From NCBI GenBank assembly GCA_965207025.1, contig OZ242258.1:1488001-1552000 (forward strand): 64,000 nt of DNA, in the 5' to 3' direction. Of this stretch, positions 51,456-59,434 are shown piece by piece (within the stretch, counting starts at the first letter, position 1; each line of letters starts with the position of its first letter). Origin of the DNA: Bin87 sp034423595 (GTDB lineage: Bacteria > Chloroflexota > Dehalococcoidia > Lucifugimonadales > UBA3495). The notes below the pieces were generated by a model. It did not search any database, was not told where the DNA came from, and saw only the letters and a program-made list of their open reading frames with translations. The translations under genes were made by a program, and so were the position numbers.

Positions 51456-52696
51456 TGCCCAATACCAGCCCCGACACGCCGTCCGCACTCACCGGGATCC
51501 GCGTCGTCGAATTCGGCCCCTACGTCGCCCTCCCCCTCACCGGCCGCATCCTCGGATCGTTGGGCGCTGAGGTTATCAAGGTGGAGACCAACAAGGTCCT
51601 CGATGAAATGGCCTTCATCCCCGCCTGGTCCCGCGGCGCCGGCCAGCCCGAATACCAGCGCGGCAAGCGCCGCATCACCCTCGACGTGCGCACCGACGCC
51701 GGCCGGGACCTGATCCTGGAAATGGTCCGCATCAGCGACGTATTTATGACCAATTTCCGCCGTAACGTCCTCGGCCGCTGGGGCATCGACTTCCCGGAAA
51801 TCCGCCGTCAACGGCCCGACAGCATCATCATGTGGCAAACCGGCCTGGGCGGACACGGCCCCTACTACACCTACAAGTCCTTCGGGATCCTGGTGCAACA
51901 CCTTTCGGGCGTCTCCCTGATGACCGGCCTCCCCGACGAGCCGCCCGGCGTGGTCAATACCTCCTATTCCGACTACCACACCGGGGTTTTTCAGCCGGCG
52001 GGCATCATCGCTGCCCTTATGCGCCGCAACCTCACCGGCAAGACTGCTACGCTGGAGTCGTCCATCTTCAAGTCCGGCGTCGCCACCTGTGGCCCGGCTT
52101 TGTTGGACTACCAGGTCAACGGACGCGGCCCCCAACGCCGGGGCAACCGCGATGCCTGGGCAGCGCCGCACGGCGTTTATCCTTGCAGCGGTGAAGACAG
52201 ATACATCGCCATTTCAATCTCCGACGACGAGCAGTGGTCAAACTTCCGCAGGGCAATGGGCGATCCTGATTGGGCATCGGCCCCCGAGTACCAGACCCGA
52301 ATCGGGCGCCGGCGCAACGAAAACGCCCTCGACGACGCCATCTCGGATTGGACGCGCCCGCAGCAGTCCGGCGATGTAATGCGCTCTCTGCAACAGGCCG
52401 GCGTACCCGCCGGCATCGTCTCGCAGGGCGCCGACCTCAACGAAAGCTCCCACCTGGAATCCCGCAACTTCTACCAGGACACCCAATACTGGGAGGCGGA
52501 GCGCGACGTGAAAGCCACCGAATGGGTCGAGGGCGAAAGCGTATCCTGGTCGATACCCGCCAAAATGTCCGGCACCCCCATCGCCTTCGGCAAATACAGC
52601 AACATCGGCGAGGACAACGCCTACGTTTTCGGCGAGCTGCTGGGCCTCACTGATGCCGAGATAGCCGAACTGGAAGAGGCGGGAGTGATCTACTAG
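51455..52696 (+). CDS. CoA transferase-like family III protein lacking the catalytic Asp
   Basis: A 413-residue CaiB/BaiF-fold protein. GIRVVEFGPYVALPLTGRIL, SLGAEVIKVETNK, RGKRRITLDVRTDAG and VFMTNFRRNVLGRWG match the family. At the position of the acyl-accepting aspartate it reads KSFGILVQHLSG where active paralogues have FDxxxQAxSG, so Asp is Gly. It may be inactive, act as a partner subunit, or have another reaction. The C-terminus LLGLTDAEIAELEEAGVIY is typical. Its start overlaps the Uma2 stop by one base. Confidence 0.88.
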   Translation: MPNTSPDTPSALTGIRVVEFGPYVALPLTGRILGSLGAEVIKVETNKVLDEMAFIPAWSRGAGQPEYQRGKRRITLDVRTDAGRDLILEMVRISDVFMTNFRRNVLGRWGIDFPEIRRQRPDSIIMWQTGLGGHGPYYTYKSFGILVQHLSGVSLMTGLPDEPPGVVNTSYSDYHTGVFQPAGIIAALMRRNLTGKTATLESSIFKSGVATCGPALLDYQVNGRGPQRRGNRDAWAAPHGVYPCSGEDRYIAISISDDEQWSNFRRAMGDPDWASAPEYQTRIGRRRNENALDDAISDWTRPQQSGDVMRSLQQAGVPAGIVSQGADLNESSHLESRNFYQDTQYWEAERDVKATEWVEGESVSWSIPAKMSGTPIAFGKYSNIGEDNAYVFGELLGLTDAEIAELEEAGVIY

Positions 52697-52704
52697 CAAA
52701 AATC

Positions 52705-52737
52705 CGCGCCGGCACCGTTACGGATGGCACCGGCGCG
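52705..52737. terminator. Bidirectional hairpin between convergent genes
   Basis: Outer arms CGCGCCGG and CCGGCGCG pair fully, enclosing 17 bases that can form a second short stem (CCGTTACGG). It lies between the CoA-transferase-like gene and the convergent alcohol dehydrogenase. No T-run follows, so terminator function is inferred from position. Confidence 0.55.
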
Positions 52738-52760
52738 TAGCCCCCACCTTCAAGCCGTGT

Positions 52761-53852
52761 CTAGTTGTCGAAGTCCGTAATCACACTCCGCCGCACGCTG
52801 CCCGCCTTCATATCGGCGAATGCCCGATTGATCTCCGACAACGGCAGCTCTTGTGTCACCAATTCGTCCAGCTTCAATCGTCCCTGTTTGTAGAACTCGA
52901 TGTATCGCGGCATGTCGGTGCGGAACCGGTTGGACCCCATCGTGCAGCCCTGGATGGCCCGTCCCCGACGCAGGTAGTTCCCCGCGTCCAGCTCGATTTT
53001 CACCCCCTCGGGCACCATCCCGATGATGGTCGCCATGCCTCCGGGCCGCAGCATGTTGTAGCAGTCTTCGGCAGTCTGCTTCAGCCCGATGGCCTCAAAG
53101 GAGTAGTCCACCCCGCCGCCCGTGAGTTCTACAATCCGCTCGGCCACGTTGCCGGACGTGGCATCGATCACGTCCGTCGCCCCGAACTCCCGGGCCAGGG
53201 CAAACTTGTCCTCGGTGGTGTCCACCGCGATGATGCGCAGCGCACCGGCCAGCGCCGCCGCCTGCACGCAGTGAATCCCGATGCCGCCGCAGCCAACCAC
53301 CGCCACCGTGCTACCCGGCTCAACTCGCGCCGTGTTCAGCACCGCGCCTAGGCCCGTGGTAGCGCCGCATCCGATCAGTGCCAGTTGTGGGAACGGAATG
53401 TCGTCCTCCACCTTCACCAGCGCGTTCTCGTGCACCAGCATTTCCGAAGCGTAGGAACCAAGTTGGGCAAACTGGGTGATGGCCTCGCCGTCCTTGCGCA
53501 GCCGGGGCGGATCGTTACGACTGCGTGTAACCGCTCTCCGGTCGCACAGGTATGGCTGGCCTCGCGTACAGAACTCACACGTGCCGCAGAACACCGACAG
53601 GCACATGATTACAGAGTCGCCGGGCCGCACGTAACTGACCTGGTCTCCAACCGCCTCCACCGTGCCTGCGGCCTCGTGCCCCAGGATGCACGGCATCGGC
53701 GTGGTGTACAAACCTTCCACGAAGTGCAGGTCGCTGTGGCACACCCCCGACGCGCCGGTCCGCACCAGCACCTCCCGGGGCGCCGGCGCATCCACCTGTA
53801 CATCCTCGACTACCACTGGCTGATTCACCTCGCGCAAAACCGCTGCTTTCAT
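52761..53852 (-). CDS. Zinc-dependent alcohol dehydrogenase (MDR)
   Basis: A 363-residue medium-chain dehydrogenase. Catalytic zinc ligands are Cys38 (GVCHSD), His in GHEAAGTVE and Cys in IGCGATTGLG. The structural zinc loop has four cysteines (CGTCEFC and the cysteine of LCDRRA). The NAD-binding GCGGIG is near residue 195, and an aspartate in IAVDTTEDK favours NAD. It is closest to class III / aryl alcohol-type group III enzymes that oxidise alcohols or S-adducts. The specific alcohol is unknown. ATG at 53852. Confidence 0.93.
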   Translation of the reverse strand: MKAAVLREVNQPVVVEDVQVDAPAPREVLVRTGASGVCHSDLHFVEGLYTTPMPCILGHEAAGTVEAVGDQVSYVRPGDSVIMCLSVFCGTCEFCTRGQPYLCDRRAVTRSRNDPPRLRKDGEAITQFAQLGSYASEMLVHENALVKVEDDIPFPQLALIGCGATTGLGAVLNTARVEPGSTVAVVGCGGIGIHCVQAAALAGALRIIAVDTTEDKFALAREFGATDVIDATSGNVAERIVELTGGGVDYSFEAIGLKQTAEDCYNMLRPGGMATIIGMVPEGVKIELDAGNYLRRGRAIQGCTMGSNRFRTDMPRYIEFYKQGRLKLDELVTQELPLSEINRAFADMKAGSVRRSVITDFDN

Positions 53853-53982
53853 CGATCAATCCCTCCGAATAATCGTGTCATGCGTGCGGCGATGTTAACC
53901 GCGCGCCCGGCAAGCGTCAACAAACTCTCTTCATACGGTAGCCCGCCTCGAATCGCACGTACTTGAAACCTCCTGATGCGCC

Positions 53983-54014
53983 TACAAAATGAGGGCGGCC
54001 CAACCGGACCGCCC
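53983..54014 (-). terminator. Terminator downstream of the TRAP binding-protein gene
   Basis: Reading the minus strand, GGGCGGTCC GGTT GGGCCGCCC forms a hairpin with one mismatch at 54014-53993, followed by TCATTTTG. It starts 29 bases after the stop of the binding-protein gene. Confidence 0.7.
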
Positions 54015-54043
54015 CCGATACGCTCCCGACGTTCCTCTTCAAC

Positions 54044-55267
54044 CTACTGCCGGCTCGCGGTACCGTCAGGGTTCACTACCACGCCTGAGATCGGCGCGAC
54101 CAGTTCATTGTAGAGTTGGCCCGCCTCCGATTCCGGTCCACCCGTCCTCTCAATCCACTTCGGCAACACCTCGTTGATAGCCGCATCTTTGAGTATGGCG
54201 TGCAACTCTGGCGAGAACTCGCTGTACTCCATCCCCTCGGCAATGTTCTGACCCACCGCTTCGTCGTCCCAAACGTACACGGCCTCAAGATTCCGCTGCT
54301 CGTGCTTGACACCCTCCTCCAGCAAGATCTGTTGCAGGTCGGGCGGAATCTCCGCCCACGTCTCGCCGTTGATGGTGATGAACGTCTGCGCGAACGACCC
54401 GATGAACGGACCTGTCAGGTAGTCGGTCACCTCATACCACCGCTGCCCGTACCCGGCGGACGCCGCGGTCACTCCGGCTTCCAGGATGCCCCGCTCCAGG
54501 GCGGTGTACACCTCCGCGAACGCCATCGTCTGGTCGTCTGCCCCCAGCGCGCTGATCAGGTCTCCCAGCACCGGGCTGTGCACGCGCGTCTTCATCCCCT
54601 CAAAGTCATCGATGGTTTGCAACTGGCGCTTGCTGTAGAAATACTGGCTTGGGTAAAAGTTGCGGAACACCACCTGCCCGCCGCTCTCACGGGTAACGAT
54701 GCGGTAAAGGTCCTCTTTCACCGCCGCCACCATTTCCAGGTACTGCTCCGGCGAGTCCGCCAGTCCCCAGATGTTGGTGATGTTGAATATCGGGAAGTCC
54801 CCCGCCACAAAGCCCGAGTAGATCTCCCCGAACTCCACCGTCCCGTCGTCTATCAGCCGGATCATGTCGAACCCGCTGATGCCCAACTCGGGGTACGAAC
54901 TCAAGGTGATATGAATCTGCCCTTCCGTGCGTTCCTCAACGCCCTCTATGAACTCCTCAACTAACTGGCACGGACGCAGCGTGCGGTTCACGCACACGTA
55001 CTGGAAATCGAAGTGGTACCCGCTGGAAACCAGCTCCGTTTCTTCCATAGCTTTGGGCTCAGCCATCGCGGTAGGTTCTGGCATCGCCGTCGGTTCGGCC
55101 ATGGCAGTTGGCTCGGCCATAGCGGTCGGTTCAGCCATCGCCGTCGCTGGTGGTGCGCTGGCTCCTCCCGTGGACGCCCCACCTCCTCCTGCGTCTCCGC
55201 CGCCACCGCATGCGATCAACACTAGCATTAGCAAAAACAACGCCAAGGCTGGAATCACTCGAATCAT
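54044..55267 (-). CDS. TRAP-type C4-dicarboxylate binding lipoprotein (DctP family)
   Basis: A 407-residue extracytoplasmic binding protein. The ATG at 55267 has GGGAGG 7 bases upstream. A lipoprotein signal follows (LALFLLMLVLIAC, lipobox cysteine about 20), then a Gly/Ala-rich stretch and five AMAEPT-type hexapeptide repeats, a flexible tether. The DctP core includes TLSSYPELGISGFDMIRLID, FRNFYPSQYFYSKRQLQTID and the family segment DDFEGMKTRVHSPVLGDLI. TRAP systems import organic acids using ion gradients. The membrane subunits (DctQ and DctM) are not nearby, so this is an orphan binding protein. Confidence 0.9.
   Translation of the reverse strand: MIRVIPALALFLLMLVLIACGGGGDAGGGGASTGGASAPPATAMAEPTAMAEPTAMAEPTAMPEPTAMAEPKAMEETELVSSGYHFDFQYVCVNRTLRPCQLVEEFIEGVEERTEGQIHITLSSYPELGISGFDMIRLIDDGTVEFGEIYSGFVAGDFPIFNITNIWGLADSPEQYLEMVAAVKEDLYRIVTRESGGQVVFRNFYPSQYFYSKRQLQTIDDFEGMKTRVHSPVLGDLISALGADDQTMAFAEVYTALERGILEAGVTAASAGYGQRWYEVTDYLTGPFIGSFAQTFITINGETWAEIPPDLQQILLEEGVKHEQRNLEAVYVWDDEAVGQNIAEGMEYSEFSPELHAILKDAAINEVLPKWIERTGGPESEAGQLYNELVAPISGVVVNPDGTASRQ
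55052..55141 (-). repeat. Five tandem 18-bp units encoding (AMAEPT)-type linker
   Basis: Five consecutive 18-base units encode AMAEPT, AMAEPT, AMAEPT, AMPEPT and AMAEPK inside the lipoprotein gene. Third-position differences between units show they are not recent exact duplications. They form the flexible tether between the lipidated cysteine and the binding domain. Confidence 0.85.
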
Positions 55268-55430
55268 TGAATGCCTCCCATCTAATCCGACGCAGCAGCG
55301 CGTCATTACTGAGGAAATCGACCGGCCAAGACCGTTGCCGAGTTTATTGTCAGCGCCCCATGGTGTCAATCAAACGAATACTCAACATCACCGATGTTGA
55401 TTCACGCGTCCCATCATCAGGTTAGATACA

Positions 55431-55459
55431 AACCAAAACGGCCCCCTCAAAGGGAGCCG
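55431..55459 (-). terminator. Terminator after tRNA-Asp
   Basis: On the minus strand, CGGCTCCC TTTGA GGGGGCCG forms a hairpin with one mismatch at 55459-55439, followed by TTTTGGTT. It begins 23 bases downstream of the tRNA 3' end. Confidence 0.7.
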
Positions 55460-55481
55460 CTAAAAATCGAGGGAGTTGTAA

Positions 55482-55557
55482 TGGCGACCCGGAGCGGATT
55501 CGAACCGCCGATCTCTGCCTTGACAGGGCAGTATGTTAACCGCTACACCACCGGGCC
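55482..55557 (-). tRNA. tRNA-Asp (anticodon GTC)
   Basis: On the minus strand the acceptor arms GGCCCGG and CCGGGTC pair with one G-T wobble. The D arm contains TGTAGCGGTTAACA, the anticodon stem CTGCC/GGCAG holds loop CTGTCAA (anticodon GTC), and the T arm has GGTTCGAATCC. The CCA end is encoded. It reads aspartate codons. Confidence 0.96.
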
Positions 55558-55590
55558 GTAACACTGCGCAGCCTCAACCGCGCACCATCA

Positions 55591-55620
55591 ATTGTAGGCG
55601 GATGCCCGAAGAATTGTCAA
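55591..55620 (-). promoter_or_regulatory. Promoter of tRNA-Asp
   Basis: Reading the minus strand, a consensus TTGACA at 55620-55615 is followed after 18 bp by TACAAT at 55596-55591, about 34 bases before the tRNA 5' end. Confidence 0.75.
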
Positions 55621-55760
55621 ACCACCCCGGATTCTTGGCGACGCCCACCAGCCGTGCAACGCTCCGCAGTCTTTGATTGTCCCACCCCTGTCTGTATAGT
55701 TGGCGGCACCCCAATACCCGCCTCGGGCGCTCACGCCCAAACGTGCCACCGGAGCCGAAA

Positions 55761-57011
55761 ATGACCACGCAAATGCAACCAAACCCCGAACTCCAGCCGT
55801 TGCCCCTGGAAGGCCTCCGCGTCCTGGACGCCACCCACATCGTCGCCGGCCCCTTCTGCGCAATGATCCTGGCCGACATGGGCGCCGAGGTTATCAAGAT
55901 CGAACGACCCGGCCGAGGCGACCAGGCGCGCCTCAACCATCCCTTCATCGAGGGACCCGACGGTAGCCAGGTCAGCGCCCGCTACCTGGGCGTCAACCGC
56001 AACAAGAAAAGCGTGTCCCTGGACCTGCGCGACCCCGTCGCCAAGCGCGCCTTCGAGAACATGCTCCGCGTCTCCGATGTCCTGCTCGACAACTGGGGCC
56101 CCGGCGCCATGGGCCGGCTGGGCTACTCCTACGAACGCCTCAGCGAAATCAATCCCGGCCTCGTGTACGCCAGCATATCCGGCTACGGCGATAGCGACGG
56201 CCTGCGCGGCCCCTATTCCAACTGGCCCGCCAACAACCCGTGCGTTCAGGGTATGGGCGGCTGGATGGCCACCACCGGTACCCCCGAAAGCGGCCCCCAG
56301 ATGGTCGGCGACAACATGGGCGACTCCGTGCCCGCAATCTGGACCGCCCTCGGCGTCATGCTCGCCCTGGAGTCCCGCCGCAAGACCGGCAAGGGCCAGC
56401 ACGTGGACATGGCCATGTACGACTGCATGGTCGCCCACACCACCAGCAGCATGCCCCTCTACCAGACCAACGGCCAGATCACCACCACGGCCCGCGAGAA
56501 CATGTTCTCCGCCCAATTGACCCTCCGCGCCTCCGACGGCTATGTAGTCCTCGCCGGCGCCGGCAACGCCGATGACAAGTGGCGCGCCATGTGGAACCTG
56601 ATCGGCCGCCCGGAACTGGCCGATGATCCTCGCTATTTGGGACGCGACGTGTCCGGTCAGTTCTATATCACCAACATCGTACCCATCATCGAGGAATGGT
56701 CCCACCACATCCCCAAGCGCGAACTCAACCAGCACTTGCTCGACTGCGGCTTTTCCATGGGCATCGTCCAGGATAGCGCCGACCTGGACAACTGCCCCCA
56801 CCTTGAAGCCCGCAACATGTTCATTGACAGCGGCGACACCTACGGCGGATCGTTCCGCACCGTCAACACCCCCATCCAGCTCACCGGCTGCGTCGATACG
56901 CCGGCCAACCCGCCTCCCACCCTGGGCCAGCACAATTCGGACGTGCTCTGCAACATCGGCGGCCTGACTGCCGAGGAACTGGCACAACTACAGGCCGACG
57001 GCAAGGCATAA
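55761..57011 (+). CDS. CoA transferase-like family III protein with Asp-to-Asn change
   Basis: A 416-residue CaiB/BaiF-fold protein. LEGLRVLDATHIVAGPFCAM, DMGAEVIKIERPGRGDQARL, NRNKKSVSLDLRDP and VLLDNWGPGAMGRLG match the family. At the catalytic aspartate position it reads ANNPCVQGMGGWM where active paralogues have FDxxxQAMSG, so the Asp is Asn. Asn cannot form the usual acyl anhydride, so activity is doubtful or different. The ATG at 55761 has GGAG 7 bases upstream. Its stop overlaps the next gene's ATG (TAATG). Confidence 0.88.
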   Translation: MTTQMQPNPELQPLPLEGLRVLDATHIVAGPFCAMILADMGAEVIKIERPGRGDQARLNHPFIEGPDGSQVSARYLGVNRNKKSVSLDLRDPVAKRAFENMLRVSDVLLDNWGPGAMGRLGYSYERLSEINPGLVYASISGYGDSDGLRGPYSNWPANNPCVQGMGGWMATTGTPESGPQMVGDNMGDSVPAIWTALGVMLALESRRKTGKGQHVDMAMYDCMVAHTTSSMPLYQTNGQITTTARENMFSAQLTLRASDGYVVLAGAGNADDKWRAMWNLIGRPELADDPRYLGRDVSGQFYITNIVPIIEEWSHHIPKRELNQHLLDCGFSMGIVQDSADLDNCPHLEARNMFIDSGDTYGGSFRTVNTPIQLTGCVDTPANPPPTLGQHNSDVLCNIGGLTAEELAQLQADGKA

Positions 57012-57478
57012 TGCGGCTCCCCTGGCGTCGTCGCAGTAGTAGCAGGACGGCAAGTGATATACTGACTATGAACACTGGCGGTACGCCGTGGGCGTTCGTC
57101 GAGGGGTCGATATCGGTAAGCGCCAGCATCCTGATTGCGGACGCCATTGCCCGGTGTGGCCGTTGTGGCGGCTGGCCGATAATCAGCTACTTCAAACGGC
57201 TGACCGAACAAGAGGATGGGGTGATAATAGCGGGGATGGCCCTGCTGTTTCCCACTGCGCTGGTTTTCTACCTGGGGGTCAAGATGATTTTTTCCGCTTA
57301 CCGAGATTACAAGAGATGGTGGGAAGCCTACCAGGAAGAACGGCTTGAGCAAGGCCGAGAAGAGGGCCGTGAAGCCGAACGCGCCCGCATAAAACGCGAG
57401 CTTACGGAAAGCGGCCTGTCGCTGGATCCGGAAATCGAACGAATCCTGTCCGGTGAACCGAACGACGACCGTTCCTAA
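57011..57478 (+). CDS. Small membrane protein with charged C-terminal helix
   Basis: A 155-residue protein of unknown family. The basic N-terminus (MRLPWRRRSSSRTAS) is followed by a weakly hydrophobic region. A clear transmembrane helix lies at about residues 72-94 (GVIIAGMALLFPTALVFYLG). A highly charged helix rich in Glu/Arg/Gln follows (EERLEQGREEGREAERARIK) and ends near EIERILSGEP. The start overlaps the CoA-transferase stop (TAATG), so it is probably translated by coupling; an internal ATG at 57068 is an alternative. It lies 45 bp before hisS. Confidence 0.65.
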   Translation: MRLPWRRRSSSRTASDILTMNTGGTPWAFVEGSISVSASILIADAIARCGRCGGWPIISYFKRLTEQEDGVIIAGMALLFPTALVFYLGVKMIFSAYRDYKRWWEAYQEERLEQGREEGREAERARIKRELTESGLSLDPEIERILSGEPNDDRS

Positions 57479-57523
57479 ACCCGGGAACTACCCGGCGCCA
57501 CCCACGGAGCGATTACCACTGCC

Positions 57524-58783
57524 ATGCCTACCTTCCAGTCCCCACGGGGCACCACCGACCGCCTGCCGGCGGAACAGAAATACTGGCGATACATCGAAGG
57601 CAAAGCCATGGACGTCGCCCGTCGCTTCGGCTACGGCCGCATCGACAGCCCCATGTTCGAGGACGCCGGACTGTTCATCCGTGGCGTTGGCGAAGGCACT
57701 GACATCGTCGAAAAGGAGATGTACGTCTTCGAGGACCGCGGCGGCGACATGCTCACCCTCCGCGCCGAGGGCACCGCTCCCGTTTGCCGCGCCTACCTCC
57801 AGCACGGCATGTCCAACCAGGCCCAGCCCGTCCGCATGTACTACATCTGTCCCGTGTTCCGCTACGAACGCCCCCAGGCCGGCCGGTTCCGCCAGCACCA
57901 CCAGTTCGGCATCGAGGCCATCGGCGACCCCGACCCGTCCGTGGACGCCGAGGTCATCGAACTCGCCTGGACCTTCATGCACGACATCGGCCTCTCCGAC
58001 ATCACCCTGGTCACCAACAGCATCGGCGACCCCGAATGCCGACCCGAGTACATACGCTCTCTGAAGTCCTACTATGAAAACAAGCAAACCCACCTCTGCC
58101 AGGACTGCAAGAGCCGCCTGGAGCGCAACCCCCTGCGCCTGCTCGACTGCAAGGTAGAAACCTGCCGCGCTCTTGGCGAGGAGGCGCCCAAGTCCGTCCA
58201 ATGCCTCTGCGCAAATTGCGATAGCCACTGGGACCGCGTCCAGTCCTACCTCGCTGCCATGGGCATTGAGAACCGCATCGACCACCGCCTCGTCCGCGGC
58301 CTCGATTACTACACCCGAACCGTGTTCGAGATCCAACCCGCCGTGGAGGGCGCCCAATCCACCATTTGCGGCGGCGGGCGTTATGACGGCCTCATCGAAC
58401 AGCTCGGCGGCCGACCCACTCCCGGCATCGGTTTCGGCAGCGGTATCGAACGTCTGGCTCTCAACGTGCAGCGCTCTGAGGTCAATGTCCCGGATGAACC
58501 ATCACCCCGGTACCTCATCGCCACCATCGGTGAGGAGGCCCGCGTCGAAGGTGTCCGCCTCGCCAACCAAATGCGTGCCGTCGGCGTCGGCGCAATCCTC
58601 GCCAACGGCGGGCGCGCGCTCCGGGGGCAGATGCGTCAGGCCAACGCCCTTGGAGTTTCCGGCGTTCTTATCCTGGGAGAAGACGAGGTACGCGACGGCA
58701 CTGTCATGGTTCGAGATATGGCCAGCTCCAGCCAAAACGCTTTCACCGTCGAAGATTTCCTCAACAACATGGCAGCGGGCTGA
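57524..58783 (+). CDS. hisS: Histidyl-tRNA synthetase
   Basis: A 419-residue class II aminoacyl-tRNA synthetase that charges tRNA-His. Motif 1 is near the N-terminus (PRGTTDRLPAEQKYW). The motif 2 region is TLRAEGTAPVCRAYLQHG with YYICPVFRYERPQAGRFRQH. The insertion contains HLCQDCKSRLERNPLRLLDC. The histidine-binding signature GLDYYTRTVFEI is near residue 264, motif 3 is GFGSGIERLAL, and a C-terminal anticodon-binding domain begins at about 330. ATG at 57524. It is the only housekeeping translation enzyme in the window besides the ABC-F protein. Confidence 0.97.
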   Translation: MPTFQSPRGTTDRLPAEQKYWRYIEGKAMDVARRFGYGRIDSPMFEDAGLFIRGVGEGTDIVEKEMYVFEDRGGDMLTLRAEGTAPVCRAYLQHGMSNQAQPVRMYYICPVFRYERPQAGRFRQHHQFGIEAIGDPDPSVDAEVIELAWTFMHDIGLSDITLVTNSIGDPECRPEYIRSLKSYYENKQTHLCQDCKSRLERNPLRLLDCKVETCRALGEEAPKSVQCLCANCDSHWDRVQSYLAAMGIENRIDHRLVRGLDYYTRTVFEIQPAVEGAQSTICGGGRYDGLIEQLGGRPTPGIGFGSGIERLALNVQRSEVNVPDEPSPRYLIATIGEEARVEGVRLANQMRAVGVGAILANGGRALRGQMRQANALGVSGVLILGEDEVRDGTVMVRDMASSSQNAFTVEDFLNNMAAG

Positions 58784-58805
58784 GCCTCCAACCGTCGCGA
58801 CTTGG

Positions 58806-58825
58806 GGCCGGCCAAAAGGCCGGCC
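58806..58825 (+). terminator. Hairpin after hisS
   Basis: A perfect 8-bp stem GGCCGGCC/GGCCGGCC with an AAAA loop at 58806-58825, followed by TTACGTTTCT, 22 bases after the hisS stop. Likely intrinsic terminator. Confidence 0.7.
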
Positions 58826-58888
58826 TTACGTTTCTCTAGCCGGATATCAAGTAGAAATAAAATTCCAAAAAATTGTGTCATAAATCCA

Positions 58889-58916
58889 TTGACATTGAAC
58901 ACACGTTTGCTAGAAC
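58889..58916 (+). promoter_or_regulatory. Candidate promoter for the small gene at 58968
   Basis: A consensus TTGACA at 58889-58894 and TAGAAC at 58911-58916 with 16-bp spacing, in an AT-rich stretch directly after the hisS hairpin. The -10 match is 4 of 6. Confidence 0.5.
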
Positions 58917-58967
58917 ATACGGACAGCACAAATGCGCCCAACCGGCGCCACAGGAGAGCTTTCGGTT

Positions 58968-59267
58968 ATGTTCAGCAACAGAAGTATCATGGGGGCCACC
59001 ACCGCCATCCGCACCACTACCATCCCCGACTGCGGACGCAAGGTGTACTATCGCGGTTATCTGATCCATGGGGAAATTCCGGGGATTTCATACGTGATTT
59101 ACGGACGGAACGAATTCGGCCAGGTTGCGGAACTCGGCGCGGCCCAAACCTTCCCCTCCGCCATGCGCTGGGTTGACCGCCACGCATCCGATATGCGACG
59201 CCTGACGCCCGTGGCCACTCGGAGCATGCCCTATTCGGCCACCGACGACCTGCCAGCCGCCGCATAG
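58968..59267 (+). CDS. Small hypothetical protein
   Basis: A 99-residue protein, not recognised. The ATG at 58968 has AGGAGA about 10 bases upstream; an ATG at 58932 would add 12 residues. The middle (CGRKVYYRGYLIHGEIPGIS and YVIYGRNEFGQVAELGAA) looks like a small beta-rich domain, followed by a short amphipathic segment (FPSAMRWVDRHASDMRRL) and a flexible tail. The local promoter and SD sequence support it as a real single gene, but homology is unknown. Confidence 0.5.
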   Translation: MFSNRSIMGATTAIRTTTIPDCGRKVYYRGYLIHGEIPGISYVIYGRNEFGQVAELGAAQTFPSAMRWVDRHASDMRRLTPVATRSMPYSATDDLPAAA

Positions 59268-59286
59268 TCAGCGTGGCTTTCCCCTC

Positions 59287-59363
59287 GTCATTCCGGCGAA
59301 AGAACAGCCAGTCCCGTGCTTGACACGGGATCACCCCGTACTTGATACGGGGCCGGAATCCAG
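59287..59363. repeat. GTCATTCC-type mosaic repeat with two internal hairpins
   Basis: The ends GTCATTCCGGC and GCCGGAATCCAG are inverted. Inside are two related hairpins, TCCCGTGCTTGACACGGGA and CCCCGTACTTGATACGGGG. It lies just upstream of the cyclase gene and is related to the element at 9636 by its TTCC...GGAATCCAG-type ends. Confidence 0.65.
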
Positions 59364-59434
59364 TAAATCCCAGCCACCAACACCTCTCTTTTCTTGCACA
59401 CCGTTGTAGAATTCGCCTTAAACGAATCCCTGCC

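Noticed and set aside
55052..55141. Tandem repeats considered as a CRISPR-like or satellite array
   Set aside because: The units are in frame, lack spacers and encode a linker peptide of the TRAP lipoprotein.
55731..56987. 418-codon minus-strand frame opposite a CoA-transferase-like gene
   Set aside because: Gly/Val/Ala-rich antisense product without motifs; the plus strand matches a known family along its whole length.
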